NCBI GenBank assembly: GCA_036011085.1
Contig: DASCMS010000073.1
Span: 37,860-101,859, forward strand
From: UBA8231 sp036011085
GTDB lineage: Bacteria > Latescibacterota > UBA2968 > UBA8231
Direction: 5' to 3'
DNA length: 64,000 bases
Below are positions 7,898 through 15,969 of the stretch, in pieces (within the stretch, counting starts at the first letter, position 1; every line of letters starts with the position of its first letter). A program made the position numbers and the translations under genes. The notes beneath the pieces are model-generated. The model worked only from the letters and a program-made list of their open reading frames with translations. It searched no databases and was not told where the DNA came from.

Positions 7898-9187
7898 ATG
7901 CACCTTCTGACACTCGGCCTGAATCATACGACGGCACCCGTCGAAGTGCGAGAGCGACTCGCCTTCGCCGAGGGCGATCAGCCGGATTCTCTGCGCCAGC
8001 TGCGCGAGGGCTACGGACTGTCGGAGGTGGCCATTCTGTCCACCTGCAACCGTTCCGAAATCTACGCCGCCAGTGACGGTCCGCATCTGGCGCCGGTGCA
8101 TCGGTATCTTGCCGAGCAGCGCCGACTCGACGTCGCCGACCTGTCCCCTTGCTTCTATGAGTACGTCGATGCGGAAGCGGCAACACACCTCTTCCGAGTT
8201 TCCTCCGGAATCGACAGCCTCGTCATCGGCGAGTCACAGATCCTCAAGCAGGTCCGGGAAGCACTAGAAACATCGCAGGCTACCGGTTCGGCGCGCCTGG
8301 TCATCAACGAGGTCTTCCAGCGGGCCCTGCGCGTCGGCAAACGGGCCCGCTCCGAAACCGACATTGGCCGCGGTCACCTGTCGGTGAGCACCGCAGCCGT
8401 CGAGTTGGCGAGCCAGATCTTCGACAGCCTCGACAACCGCAGCGCCCTGTTGCTGGGCGCCGGCGAGATGATCGAGCTCACCGCCCAGTACCTCGTCGAC
8501 ACGGGGCTCACGCACTTCATCGTCGCCAACCGCACCGTCGAGCGCGCCGCCGAACTCGCCGGACGCTTCGACGGCGAGGCCATTCCCCTCGACGCCATCG
8601 GCGACCGGCTACTGGAAGTCGATATCGTCATCGCCTCGACCGCTGCGCCCGGGTTTATCGTCGACGCGCAGATGCTGCGCCAGGCCATGAGCCAACGCCG
8701 CGGCCGCCCCCTGTTCCTCATCGACATCGCCGTCCCACGCGACATCGATCCGGACGTCCGCGGCCTGGATAACGTCTTCCTCTTCGACATCGACGACCTC
8801 GAGGGTGTGGTGGCATCGAACCGCCAGGACCGGGAGGGTGAGATCCGCCGCGTACAGGACATAGTCGATGAAGAACTGGTCAACTTTCTGCACTGGTTCA
8901 ATTCGTTGAGCGCCGGGCCCTTGATCCGCGCCCTGCGCGAGCAGGCCGCGGATCTGCAGACCACGGAACTCGAACGGTGGATGGGCAAACTGGGTCACCT
9001 GACAGAAGAGGACCGGCGCCTCGTCGAGCAGGTCCTGCGAGGATACGCCAACAAACTGCTGCACCAGCCCCTGGTACAGATCCGCGAGCTGGCCAACCGT
9101 GACGACGGCTATCTCCGGCTCGATACGATTCGATCTCTCTTCGACCTCGACGTGGCTCCCGAGAAAGACGAGGAGTCCACTTCGTGA
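7898..9187 (+). CDS. hemA: Glutamyl-tRNA reductase
   Basis: This 429-residue enzyme makes glutamate-1-semialdehyde from Glu-tRNA, the first committed step of C5-pathway tetrapyrrole synthesis. The active-site Cys is residue 50 in LSTCNRSE. The catalytic domain signature SSGIDSLVIGESQILKQV follows, then the NADPH-binding domain (LLGAGEMIELTA) and the C-terminal helical dimerisation domain. Length matches the family. The gene ends in an overlap (GTGA) with the next start, so the two are translationally coupled. Later pathway genes such as hemC are not present here. Confidence 0.95.
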   Translation: MHLLTLGLNHTTAPVEVRERLAFAEGDQPDSLRQLREGYGLSEVAILSTCNRSEIYAASDGPHLAPVHRYLAEQRRLDVADLSPCFYEYVDAEAATHLFRVSSGIDSLVIGESQILKQVREALETSQATGSARLVINEVFQRALRVGKRARSETDIGRGHLSVSTAAVELASQIFDSLDNRSALLLGAGEMIELTAQYLVDTGLTHFIVANRTVERAAELAGRFDGEAIPLDAIGDRLLEVDIVIASTAAPGFIVDAQMLRQAMSQRRGRPLFLIDIAVPRDIDPDVRGLDNVFLFDIDDLEGVVASNRQDREGEIRRVQDIVDEELVNFLHWFNSLSAGPLIRALREQAADLQTTELERWMGKLGHLTEEDRRLVEQVLRGYANKLLHQPLVQIRELANRDDGYLRLDTIRSLFDLDVAPEKDEESTS

Positions 9188-10056
9188 CCGACCTGACCAC
9201 CTCCTGCCTCGTCTTCCTCGGTGTCTCTCTGGGCATGTACGCCACGGCATCCCTGCTGTTCCAAGGCCACCTGTGGTGGGGACATGCTTCGTGGGAGCGC
9301 TGGGGTCGCAGTACGCTCATCGCCGGCATCGTCATCAACGCCCTGGGGATCATGCTCCACGTCCTGTTTTCCGGTCAGTACCCTCTGGGCAACATGGTCT
9401 CGGTGATTTCCCTGGTGGTCATCACGTTCCTCGTCGCCGGCCTGCTGCTCGAACGGTTCACCTCCGTGCGACACTTCAATCTCTTTGTCGCCCCCGTTGC
9501 CTTCCTTGGTCTGCTCTACCCCTTGCTCATGCCCGTCCGTTTCGTGGATTCGGGGTCCATGCTGGTGAAATATCCGTGGCTGGGGGTGCACGTTTTCATC
9601 ACCCTCCTCGGCCATGTGGGTTTCGCCCTCGCGTTCTGCGGCGCCGGCGCCTTTCTGCTGCAGAGTCGGGCCCTCAAGCGCGGTCGTCTCAACCGCTTCC
9701 TGCCCGCCCTCGACACGTCGGCTGCGTCCACCTTCTACGCCGCTGCTGGCGGCTTCTTCTTTTTTTCTCTGGGACTGGGAATGGGTGTGATCTGGTTGTT
9801 CGGGGCACCGGGCGAGTACCTTGGCAGGGGCGATCCCAAGATCGTCCTCGCCCTGCCCACGTGGTGTGGTTTCGCCTGGTATCTCTACCTGCGGGGCGTG
9901 CAACGGCGGCACGGCAGCCAGCTGAAATGGCTGGTCATCATCGCCTTCGTCATCGCCGTCATCAACTATATCGCCGTGCCGCACCAGTTCGGCGACGACC
10001 CCACTGCGCCGGCGTCAGCCGTCGAACTCGTGCCCGCCGAAGGCCTCCCGGTATAG
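9184..10056 (+). CDS. CcsA/HemX-type multi-spanning membrane protein
   Basis: The 290-residue protein has about eight hydrophobic helices and fits the cytochrome c assembly (CcsA/HemX) family. Retained features are LLGHVGFALAFCGAGAFLLQ, a DPK in the loop where heme-handling members have the tryptophan-rich motif, and a late His (VPHQF). The loop reads EYLGRGDPKIVLALPTWCGF, so most of the WWD-type tryptophans are missing. This favours a HemX-like accessory role in heme synthesis over a true cytochrome c synthase. Its GTG start at 9184 overlaps the hemA stop, which supports joint function. Its 3' end overlaps the convergent next gene by 42 bp. Confidence 0.8.
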   Translation: MTDLTTSCLVFLGVSLGMYATASLLFQGHLWWGHASWERWGRSTLIAGIVINALGIMLHVLFSGQYPLGNMVSVISLVVITFLVAGLLLERFTSVRHFNLFVAPVAFLGLLYPLLMPVRFVDSGSMLVKYPWLGVHVFITLLGHVGFALAFCGAGAFLLQSRALKRGRLNRFLPALDTSAASTFYAAAGGFFFFSLGLGMGVIWLFGAPGEYLGRGDPKIVLALPTWCGFAWYLYLRGVQRRHGSQLKWLVIIAFVIAVINYIAVPHQFGDDPTAPASAVELVPAEGLPV

Positions 10057-10659
10057 CTGGCGGACCTGAGCCGCCAGCGGCGCGTACGCGTCGTCGGCAT
10101 CATAGATCGTCTCCGCCAGGACCAACACCTGTCGTCTCGGTGACACTGCCGGCACCGGAATATGGATCCGCTCGAACCCCTTGCTGACAAGATGCGCGCC
10201 TGCCTCCGGATCCCGTCGCAGGAACGCCTTGATGGCGGCTACGGCACACATGAGGGCACTGTTGGTCGCCGACCAGCTCCCTGGCTTTCTTTGAGGCTGG
10301 ATGGCTTCCGGGTCATGATCGCGTGATATGATCTCGAGGTCGATCCGCCAGAACAGAGGCAGAGCGGTCAGACGGGCGAACATGAGCCTGTATGTGGGGT
10401 GCGTGGCACTGTCGCGATCGGCACGTAGCGACGCTACCTCACCGATTCCCTCCAGCATCTGCCCGACCTTCCGGCAGGCGCCATGGAAATCGGCATCCCC
10501 CACCGTCCATCGCAGGTCGATGTCACTGTAGGCGTCGGCCGTCCCGGCCGCGAGAGATCCGCGCAGCTCGCAGATGCTGTCGGGACAGGCGCCCTGCAGC
10601 GCCTCGATGATGGCCGCCGTGGTCCGCGTGCGCTGTGCTACGTCGAGTTCCAGCGTCAT
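10015..10659 (-). CDS. Nucleotidyltransferase-fold protein
   Basis: The 214-residue protein carries a nucleotidyltransferase signature near residues 33-50: RGSLAAGTADAYSDIDL, which supplies the G-S turn and the D-x-D metal ligands of the polymerase-beta-like fold. A later aspartate (WRIDLEII) is placed like the third ligand. The C-terminal half is helical. Such stand-alone proteins include aminoglycoside adenylyltransferase-like enzymes and MNT-type antitoxins; no HEPN partner is adjacent, so neither role can be assigned. It converges on the CcsA/HemX gene and overlaps its last 42 bp. Confidence 0.7.
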   Translation of the reverse strand: MTLELDVAQRTRTTAAIIEALQGACPDSICELRGSLAAGTADAYSDIDLRWTVGDADFHGACRKVGQMLEGIGEVASLRADRDSATHPTYRLMFARLTALPLFWRIDLEIISRDHDPEAIQPQRKPGSWSATNSALMCAVAAIKAFLRRDPEAGAHLVSKGFERIHIPVPAVSPRRQVLVLAETIYDADDAYAPLAAQVRQLYREAFGGHEFDG

Positions 10660-10730
10660 GGGTGGTGTCTTCTACCGAACGTGCAAATCCGCGGACCGGA
10701 GCCGGGCGGCTCTTCAGCGGACTGAGCCCG

Positions 10731-11099
10731 CTACTTGCTGATCTTGTCGGCCTGCCGCTTCAGCTGGTCGGCTTTCTTCTTCATGTCGTCGGCCTGCTTC
10801 TTCACTTCTGTGGCCTCATCGCGCATGGTTTCCCACTTCCGCTGCAGTTCGTCAGCCGTCTTCTTCGCCTCGTCGTACTGCTTCTTCAGGTTGTCCGCCT
10901 CGCGCTTCATCTGACCGGCCACAGCAGACAGCTTTTCGGCCTGCGTTTTCAGTTCCTCGGCCTGTTTGCGCATCTCGCCAACAACGGGCTTGTCATCGCC
11001 ACCCATGCCGGGGATCATGTCGCAGCCGAAGACCGTCCCGAGCAGGACGAGGAGGCTGACGAGGCGAAAGGAACGCCGTCTGTTCTCAGGCTGACTCAT
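10731..11099 (-). CDS. Small coiled-coil lipoprotein
   Basis: The 122-residue product has a lipoprotein signal with lipobox VFGC (Cys at about residue 26). After a short Gly/Pro linker it is almost entirely a charged heptad-rich helix (repeats such as KKQADDMKKKADQLKRQAD). This suggests a membrane-anchored rod in the envelope, comparable in build to Lpp-like or coiled-coil spacer lipoproteins, but I recognise no family. No clear partner is adjacent. Confidence 0.7.
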   Translation of the reverse strand: MSQPENRRRSFRLVSLLVLLGTVFGCDMIPGMGGDDKPVVGEMRKQAEELKTQAEKLSAVAGQMKREADNLKKQYDEAKKTADELQRKWETMRDEATEVKKQADDMKKKADQLKRQADKISK

Positions 11100-11150
11100 G
11101 GTGCGCCATAGTAGCTACGGCGCCTGCGGGACGCAAGATTTCAGTCGGAT

Positions 11151-12296
11151 CTACCAGTCAGCGACGGAACCATCCGTTTCATAGAAATACTCCCCTCCGA
11201 GTTCTTCGCTGTACTCGTCGCGACTCACCTGTGCCGCTTTCTCATCGATTTCGAATCCCAGACCTGGCTTCGTCGGCAGGTCGATGTGGCCATCCTGTAC
11301 GACCCAGTCGTCGACGAACAGGCCGGCGCCGAGGCCCTGGTCGATCTGCTCCTGCGCCAGGAAGTTGGGCACCACGGCATCCACCTGCATGGACGCCGAA
11401 AAGGCCACCGGCCCGATGGCGCAGTGGGGCAGGATGTGCTGATAGTAGACCTCCGCCATGTTGGCGATCTTCTTCAGCTCCGTAATGCCGCCGGCGTGAG
11501 ATGTGTCCGGCTGCAGATAGGCAGCGGCCTGCTTCTCGATGACTTCACGGAAACCCCAGCGTGTGAGCAGTCGCTCCCCTGTGGCGATCGGAAATGGCAC
11601 CTTGTCGGACACCTGTTTCAGGGCATCGACGTTCTCCTGCGGAATCGGCTCTTCCACGAACATGGGTCGCATGCCCTTGATTTCGTGGCACACCTCCACC
11701 GCCAGTCCCGGGGTCATCTTGCCGTGGAAATCGAAGGCGAGTTCCACGTCGGGACCCACCCACTCGCGCATGAGGTAGGCCCGCTGCACGAAGTCGTCGA
11801 TCACCGATGGTGGCTCGTGGCCCCGCCACTTGCCGCCCGGTCCCGCCTTGAAGGCGTTGTACCCGCCCTGTTTCAGCAGTTTGTCGAGACGTGTCCTCGA
11901 GGCGGCAAGGCCCTCATCACTCATGTCGCCGATACCCCAGTGGGCATAGACGCGGATGCGGTCGCGCACGGCGCCCCCGAGCAACGCGTGTGCGGGGACA
12001 CCGTAGTGTTTGCCGGCGATGTCCCACAGGGCCTGGTCGATCCCCGACAAAGCCGTCATCAACACGTTGCCACCGCGAAAAAAGGCGGAGCGGTAGACGT
12101 GCTGCCAGTGGTGCTCGATGCGCAACGGGTCCTTGCCGATGAAATACTCAGCCAGCTCGTCGACGGAGGCAGTCACGCTCCTCGGCTTGCCCTCCAGCGT
12201 CGTCTCTCCCCAGCCGCTGATACCGGTGTCGGTGGTGATCTTGACGAGCCGCACACGCGGCAGAGGAAAAAACTGTTCGAATGTCGCGATCTTCAT
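11151..12296 (-). CDS. Enolase-superfamily dehydratase, D-galactonate dehydratase-like
   Basis: The 381-residue protein has an enolase-type N-terminal capping domain and a TIM barrel. Metal ligands are visible in FDFHGKM, VEEP and TGERLL, with a His in LPHCAIGP near the end. The FDFHG motif and the layout around VEEPIPQEN match DgoD-like sugar-acid dehydratases, which remove water from a sugar acid to give a 2-keto-3-deoxy acid. Exact substrate is not provable here. I start at the ATG at 12296, with AGGTGG about 5 nt upstream. The start overlaps the stop of the upstream gene by 4 bp. Confidence 0.85.
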   Translation of the reverse strand: MKIATFEQFFPLPRVRLVKITTDTGISGWGETTLEGKPRSVTASVDELAEYFIGKDPLRIEHHWQHVYRSAFFRGGNVLMTALSGIDQALWDIAGKHYGVPAHALLGGAVRDRIRVYAHWGIGDMSDEGLAASRTRLDKLLKQGGYNAFKAGPGGKWRGHEPPSVIDDFVQRAYLMREWVGPDVELAFDFHGKMTPGLAVEVCHEIKGMRPMFVEEPIPQENVDALKQVSDKVPFPIATGERLLTRWGFREVIEKQAAAYLQPDTSHAGGITELKKIANMAEVYYQHILPHCAIGPVAFSASMQVDAVVPNFLAQEQIDQGLGAGLFVDDWVVQDGHIDLPTKPGLGFEIDEKAAQVSRDEYSEELGGEYFYETDGSVADW

Positions 12297-12775
12297 CTGT
12301 CCACCTTCTCCTGGCGTTTCAAGTTCGCCCACGAGCGGCGCCTCACGACGGTGGCCGCGTCGGGCAGGTCTTCCCCGGGAGGGGCGATGACGAGCTGCGC
12401 CCGGTAGTCCATCCGCGCGATGCCTGTTTCATCCAACGGGTACGGATCGATGGCCTCCAGTCGAAACTGGTATCCAGCAACACGGACCGTGGCGCGTTCG
12501 TCGCCTTCGTGATGCCGTGTCAGCGTGAATGGCTCGATCTGGCCGTCGTCGACGCCCACCTGGAACCGCCCCCCCACCTCACCTTCCCAGACGCAGGTCA
12601 CGCGCGTGGGACAACGGGAATCCTCCACCTCCAGCCACAGCAGTGTCAGCGCCGGCCCATCCTCCCACGACACGCCGGAGGGGTAGTCGAGAGACAACTC
12701 GGCGGCTCTCGTCTCGGCGCCACAGACACAGGCGAGGCCGAATCCGAAGATGATCGAAAGGAGGATGCGTTTCAT
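12293..12775 (-). CDS. Small secreted protein of unknown function
   Basis: The 160-residue product begins with a signal peptide (MKRILLSIIFGFGLACVCG, cleavage near TRA-AE). The mature part contains a Cys pair in SRCPTRVTCVWEGEV, a pattern I know from small exported proteins of unknown function. Its last codons overlap the dehydratase start (ATGA), which implies co-translation, though no mechanistic link is evident. Confidence 0.65.
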   Translation of the reverse strand: MKRILLSIIFGFGLACVCGAETRAAELSLDYPSGVSWEDGPALTLLWLEVEDSRCPTRVTCVWEGEVGGRFQVGVDDGQIEPFTLTRHHEGDERATVRVAGYQFRLEAIDPYPLDETGIARMDYRAQLVIAPPGEDLPDAATVVRRRSWANLKRQEKVDR

Positions 12776-12791
12776 GTCCTGGCTGACTCCA

Positions 12792-12878
12792 TCATGCCGT
12801 CGCGGGTTCGAGTCGTTGCGCCGTCTCCGCCTCTTTCTCGATCCGCGAGAGGTTCCACAGCGCCGGGATGCAGTGAGG
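12792..12878 (-). pseudogene. 3' fragment of a penicillin-acylase gene
   Basis: On the minus strand 28 codons ending at a TGA (12792-12794) read CIPALWNLSRIEKEAETAQ and so on. This matches the last residues of the intact penicillin acylase at 17927 (YIPALWDFSRIEREAETVQ), including the last few residues before the stop. No further homology extends left of 12879. It is the tail of a second copy whose body has been lost. Confidence 0.7.
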
Positions 12879-13017
12879 ATAAAGGGTGTTACTGACAGTG
12901 CGTCAAGGCAGGTTTGGTCCTGGTCGTGAACCAACGGCACCCGTCTTTACGCGTTGTGGTGGGCATTGAGAGGCCGGTTGGGGTTGGCGCCGGCATGATG
13001 AGACCGCCGAACCCAAG

Positions 13018-13539
13018 ATGGTGCAGAACGGCGGTCGCATCGGGAGCCGCAACACCTTCAGGCTGATCGCTCTCGGCGACATACCGGCCCGGTCCGGCGA
13101 ACTGCCGGAGCGCACGTTCATCATCCCCCACCTGCAGCTGTCGCAGGGCGGTGCCTTGGAACTGGCCGATCGGCTGGTCGAAGCCGTGGACCAACTGGAT
13201 TCCGTATCCATAGGGATCGCACCACTGATGCGGGATGGTGGGATGCTGTACAACGGGCGCAGCTGGGAGCTGGCCCCCGGCGCCGGGGGTGGCTCCTTCG
13301 GTCACATGCACCACTCTTCCAACAACAGCATGCACATGGAGCTGCCGCGAACGATCTCCCGAGGCGCCATGCGCGATGGTGGTTGGGGAGAGATCCACCC
13401 GTTCTCGGGCGTGAACGGTCTCGGTACCGACGACACGGACTACGTCATCATCTGGGGCGCCCGAGACGAAGAGGAACTGGAGGTCATCTGGCTCTTCGTG
13501 CAGGCAGCCTACGCGTGTGCTCGAGGGGTGCTACCGTAG
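13018..13539 (+). CDS. DUF5519 (luciferase-domain-named) family protein
   Basis: The 173-residue protein fits the DUF5519 layout: ERTFIIPHLQL near residues 31-41, a central HMHHSSNNSMHMELP strand, then GWGEIHPF and the C-terminal block WGARDEEELEVIW ending AYACARG. Despite its common label luciferase, the family has no proven activity. The first in-frame ATG is at 13018; the frame is open for another 16 codons upstream but contains no start. About 140 bp to its left has no intact gene. Confidence 0.6.
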   Translation: MVQNGGRIGSRNTFRLIALGDIPARSGELPERTFIIPHLQLSQGGALELADRLVEAVDQLDSVSIGIAPLMRDGGMLYNGRSWELAPGAGGGSFGHMHHSSNNSMHMELPRTISRGAMRDGGWGEIHPFSGVNGLGTDDTDYVIIWGARDEEELEVIWLFVQAAYACARGVLP

Positions 13540-13550
13540 TTCACACCTCT

Positions 13551-14366
13551 TCACGCCTTCAGCGTGCGTTCGAAGAAACCGACGATCCGGTCGTGCGTCA
13601 GGCCCCAGTCCCAGCCGTGCTCGATTCCAGGCAAGACATCAAGTGTCGAGTCCACTCCTGCTGAGATGAGTGCATCGTGGAAGATGAGACTCTCTTCCAC
13701 GGGCACCGTGGGGTCGATCTCCCCATGCAGAATCAGCATGGGAGGGCAGCTGGCTGACACGTGGTGCAATGGACTTACCCGTCTCGCCAGTTCTCTATGC
13801 TCCGCGGTGGCTCCCCCGACGAAATTGTCTGTCACCTCCTGCAGCACTCGACTCTGTGCTGCCAGTTCTGGATCTGCCATCCGCTCCAGATCACTCGGGC
13901 CACATTGATCCACCGCCGCCTGCACAGCCGTGCTGAACCCGGCGTTGCCACGAGCGCCTTCGAGATCGGCCAGATCTCCGGTCACCGCCAGCAGAGCCGA
14001 CAGATGGCCACCGGCAGATCGACCGCAGGTTCCGATTCGGTCTGCGTCGAAACCGTAGGTACCGGCGTGGGCCCGCAGCCAGCGGATGCCCGCCTTGGCG
14101 TCAAAGACGGTCGCCGGTGCGATCGCCTCAGGCGTGACCCGACAGTCGACGACGGCCACCGCGAATCCGTGTCGGGTGAAATCGTGAGCCGCAAACTGGG
14201 GGCGGAGGTTGACGCGGTTGCTGGCTCTCCATCCGCCAACGGGGATATGCATGATCGTTGGAAAGGGCGCATCAGAAGAGGGTGGCAGATAGAGATCAAG
14301 GTGCAACTCGCCCTCATCATCGTCTGCGAATATCAGATCCGGGATGACTCGATCCGCGTCGCTCAT
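13551..14366 (-). CDS. Alpha/beta-hydrolase, acetyl-esterase/BD-FAE type
   Basis: The 271-residue protein has the alpha/beta-hydrolase fold with nucleophile elbow GRSAGGH. A catalytic Asp is likely in LHGEIDPTVP and the His in GIEHGWDW. The oxyanion-side motif is IPVGGWR rather than the usual HGGGW. Likely an esterase or deacetylase acting on small acylated sugars; no signal peptide is seen. The ATG at 14366 follows AGGGG by a few bases. It lies directly downstream of the UroD-like gene on the same strand with a 39-bp gap, so the two may be cotranscribed. Confidence 0.8.
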   Translation of the reverse strand: MSDADRVIPDLIFADDDEGELHLDLYLPPSSDAPFPTIMHIPVGGWRASNRVNLRPQFAAHDFTRHGFAVAVVDCRVTPEAIAPATVFDAKAGIRWLRAHAGTYGFDADRIGTCGRSAGGHLSALLAVTGDLADLEGARGNAGFSTAVQAAVDQCGPSDLERMADPELAAQSRVLQEVTDNFVGGATAEHRELARRVSPLHHVSASCPPMLILHGEIDPTVPVEESLIFHDALISAGVDSTLDVLPGIEHGWDWGLTHDRIVGFFERTLKA

Positions 14367-14405
14367 CGTTCCCCTTGCGATCACTGTCTATCGTGTTGGC
14401 CGCTG

Positions 14406-15695
14406 TCAGGCCGCTTCGGCCACCACCCGTTGGGCCATGTCGCACCAGCGCGTGGCACGGTCCACTGAATCAGCTCTCACGAAATCGGCCTTCATTGTTA
14501 CGGACACACAACACCCCTTGGCGATCTCGAGTGTCTGACGCAGTTCCCGTTCGGCGCCGTCGAAGTCAGGCTCAGGAAGCTCTACCGGGCTTGGATGAGG
14601 TTTGTAGGCAAACACGCACTTGTCGGCCAGCTTCTCCGCCGCCTCCTCCCGGTCGCCCCAGGGATGCACCGAAACCGAACTCAAACGCGGGATGTTTTCG
14701 AACAACAACTCGTACCTGCCGTCCATAGGTTCGCAACACCCATAGTCTACGGCCGCAAAGCGATTCATCAGCGGCAGCTGGAACTGCAGGACAAACTCGT
14801 GGAAGAGTTCCGGGCTGACGCCGATGCTCTCCTGCGACTCACCAAAGCAGATCATGTCCTGCATACGCACAGAACCGGCACTGTCCGGCGGGGCCAGCGG
14901 GTCCGCGTAAGACAGGCCCCCGGTGCCGCGGATGTTGTCTGGACCCATGTTGGCGGTGAACACACCTTCGTCCTCATAGATCTCCCACTCGCGGAGTGTC
15001 TCATCGCGGAGGAAGGCCATCATCTGGCGCAGGAACTCGGGATTGTCATACATGTCGAGATAGAATTGCTCGTAGCCTCGCAGGTGGATCAACTTCCGCG
15101 TCAGCATGTTACGGCACAGTGTCTCGCCTCGCTTGCGGACCTGCAGGATATCGCCCAGGATCTCGGCTGCCCTCTCCAGGCGGGTGTTGGTGGTCTCGTG
15201 GTCGACAGAAATCTGTCGTGGGCGCAGCTTGGCGAAGTCCTCGGGACTGTTGATCACAGGATCCACCTTGTAGGCGCCGAAATCCTCGATCTCGCCGTAG
15301 ATCCGTCCTTCTTTGACGCCGTAGTCACCCACGTCGATGACGTAACCGATATCCAGGTGGTCCGTGCAGGGGTAGTCGTCGTGGATGAGTTCATGGCGGC
15401 GCAGCTTCGCTTGCAGTGCGGCCTCCCACCCTCGGCACGTCGGATCCTCACACTGGAGATCGGCTTCGCGCAGCGTGTTTCCAGTCTGTGCCAGCACCAT
15501 GGCTCGTTCGGGCCGGCGCTGATTGAGGGCTTGCCAGAGACGCACACGCTCGGCCTGAATCGGCAAGGCGGCGACATCGGCGACGCGCTTGGCCAGATCG
15601 CGCAGCAGTTGTCGGTCACCAGCTCCGATCGGTGCGCCGTCGCCGGCGTTGCTCCCCTGAGTAGAGTTCGTCCCCTGTGATGACTTATCCGGCAT
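14406..15695 (-). CDS. Uroporphyrinogen-decarboxylase-like protein (corrinoid methyltransferase-related)
   Basis: The 429-residue protein shows the UroD/MtaA-like barrel pattern seen in large families of environmental bacteria. The C-terminal half contains VDYGCCEPMDGRYELLFENIPRLSSVSVHPW and an EIAKGCCVSVTMKADF segment. Members are related to methylcobamide:CoM methyltransferases, so a methyl-transfer or demethylation role is more likely than heme synthesis. I cannot name a substrate. The ATG at 15695 has GGAGG about nine bases upstream. The 270 bp to its right contains no supported gene. Confidence 0.75.
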   Translation of the reverse strand: MPDKSSQGTNSTQGSNAGDGAPIGAGDRQLLRDLAKRVADVAALPIQAERVRLWQALNQRRPERAMVLAQTGNTLREADLQCEDPTCRGWEAALQAKLRRHELIHDDYPCTDHLDIGYVIDVGDYGVKEGRIYGEIEDFGAYKVDPVINSPEDFAKLRPRQISVDHETTNTRLERAAEILGDILQVRKRGETLCRNMLTRKLIHLRGYEQFYLDMYDNPEFLRQMMAFLRDETLREWEIYEDEGVFTANMGPDNIRGTGGLSYADPLAPPDSAGSVRMQDMICFGESQESIGVSPELFHEFVLQFQLPLMNRFAAVDYGCCEPMDGRYELLFENIPRLSSVSVHPWGDREEAAEKLADKCVFAYKPHPSPVELPEPDFDGAERELRQTLEIAKGCCVSVTMKADFVRADSVDRATRWCDMAQRVVAEAA

Positions 15696-15969
15696 GAGCC
15701 CCTCCAATCGCAACAAGCCGGTACCCCGCGTACCGGGCGCTCAGATGCCGCCCAAACTACCTCCGAGCCAGATCCCTGTCGATATCCTGTCGACGACGAG
15801 GCCGTGATCGCTCCCGGCGATCGATGTAGAAGGAGACACGGCCAAGATCGACTGCGTTGTGCACCTGACGCTTGGAAGATGCCCTGTGACGTCCGTACAC
15901 TTCCACCAGCAGCCAGGGAGATGTGCCCTGCCCATCCACGTCGCCACCGAGTGAGGATTCGAGGCCCCC

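Noticed and set aside
7840..8188. 5' extension of the outer-membrane-like minus-strand gene
   Set aside because: It would overlap hemA for about 290 bp and bury the signal peptide inside the protein.
12796..12830. GGTTCGAGTC resembling a tRNA T-loop
   Set aside because: No matching acceptor stem, anticodon arm or D-loop could be built, and the bases belong to a penicillin-acylase gene tail on the other strand.
15757..15969. Minus-strand open frame left of the ceramidase-like gene (segments such as SPWLLVEVYG and RVSFYIDRRE)
   Set aside because: It looks somewhat protein-like and may be a remnant, but I recognise no family and there is no start, so I do not call it.
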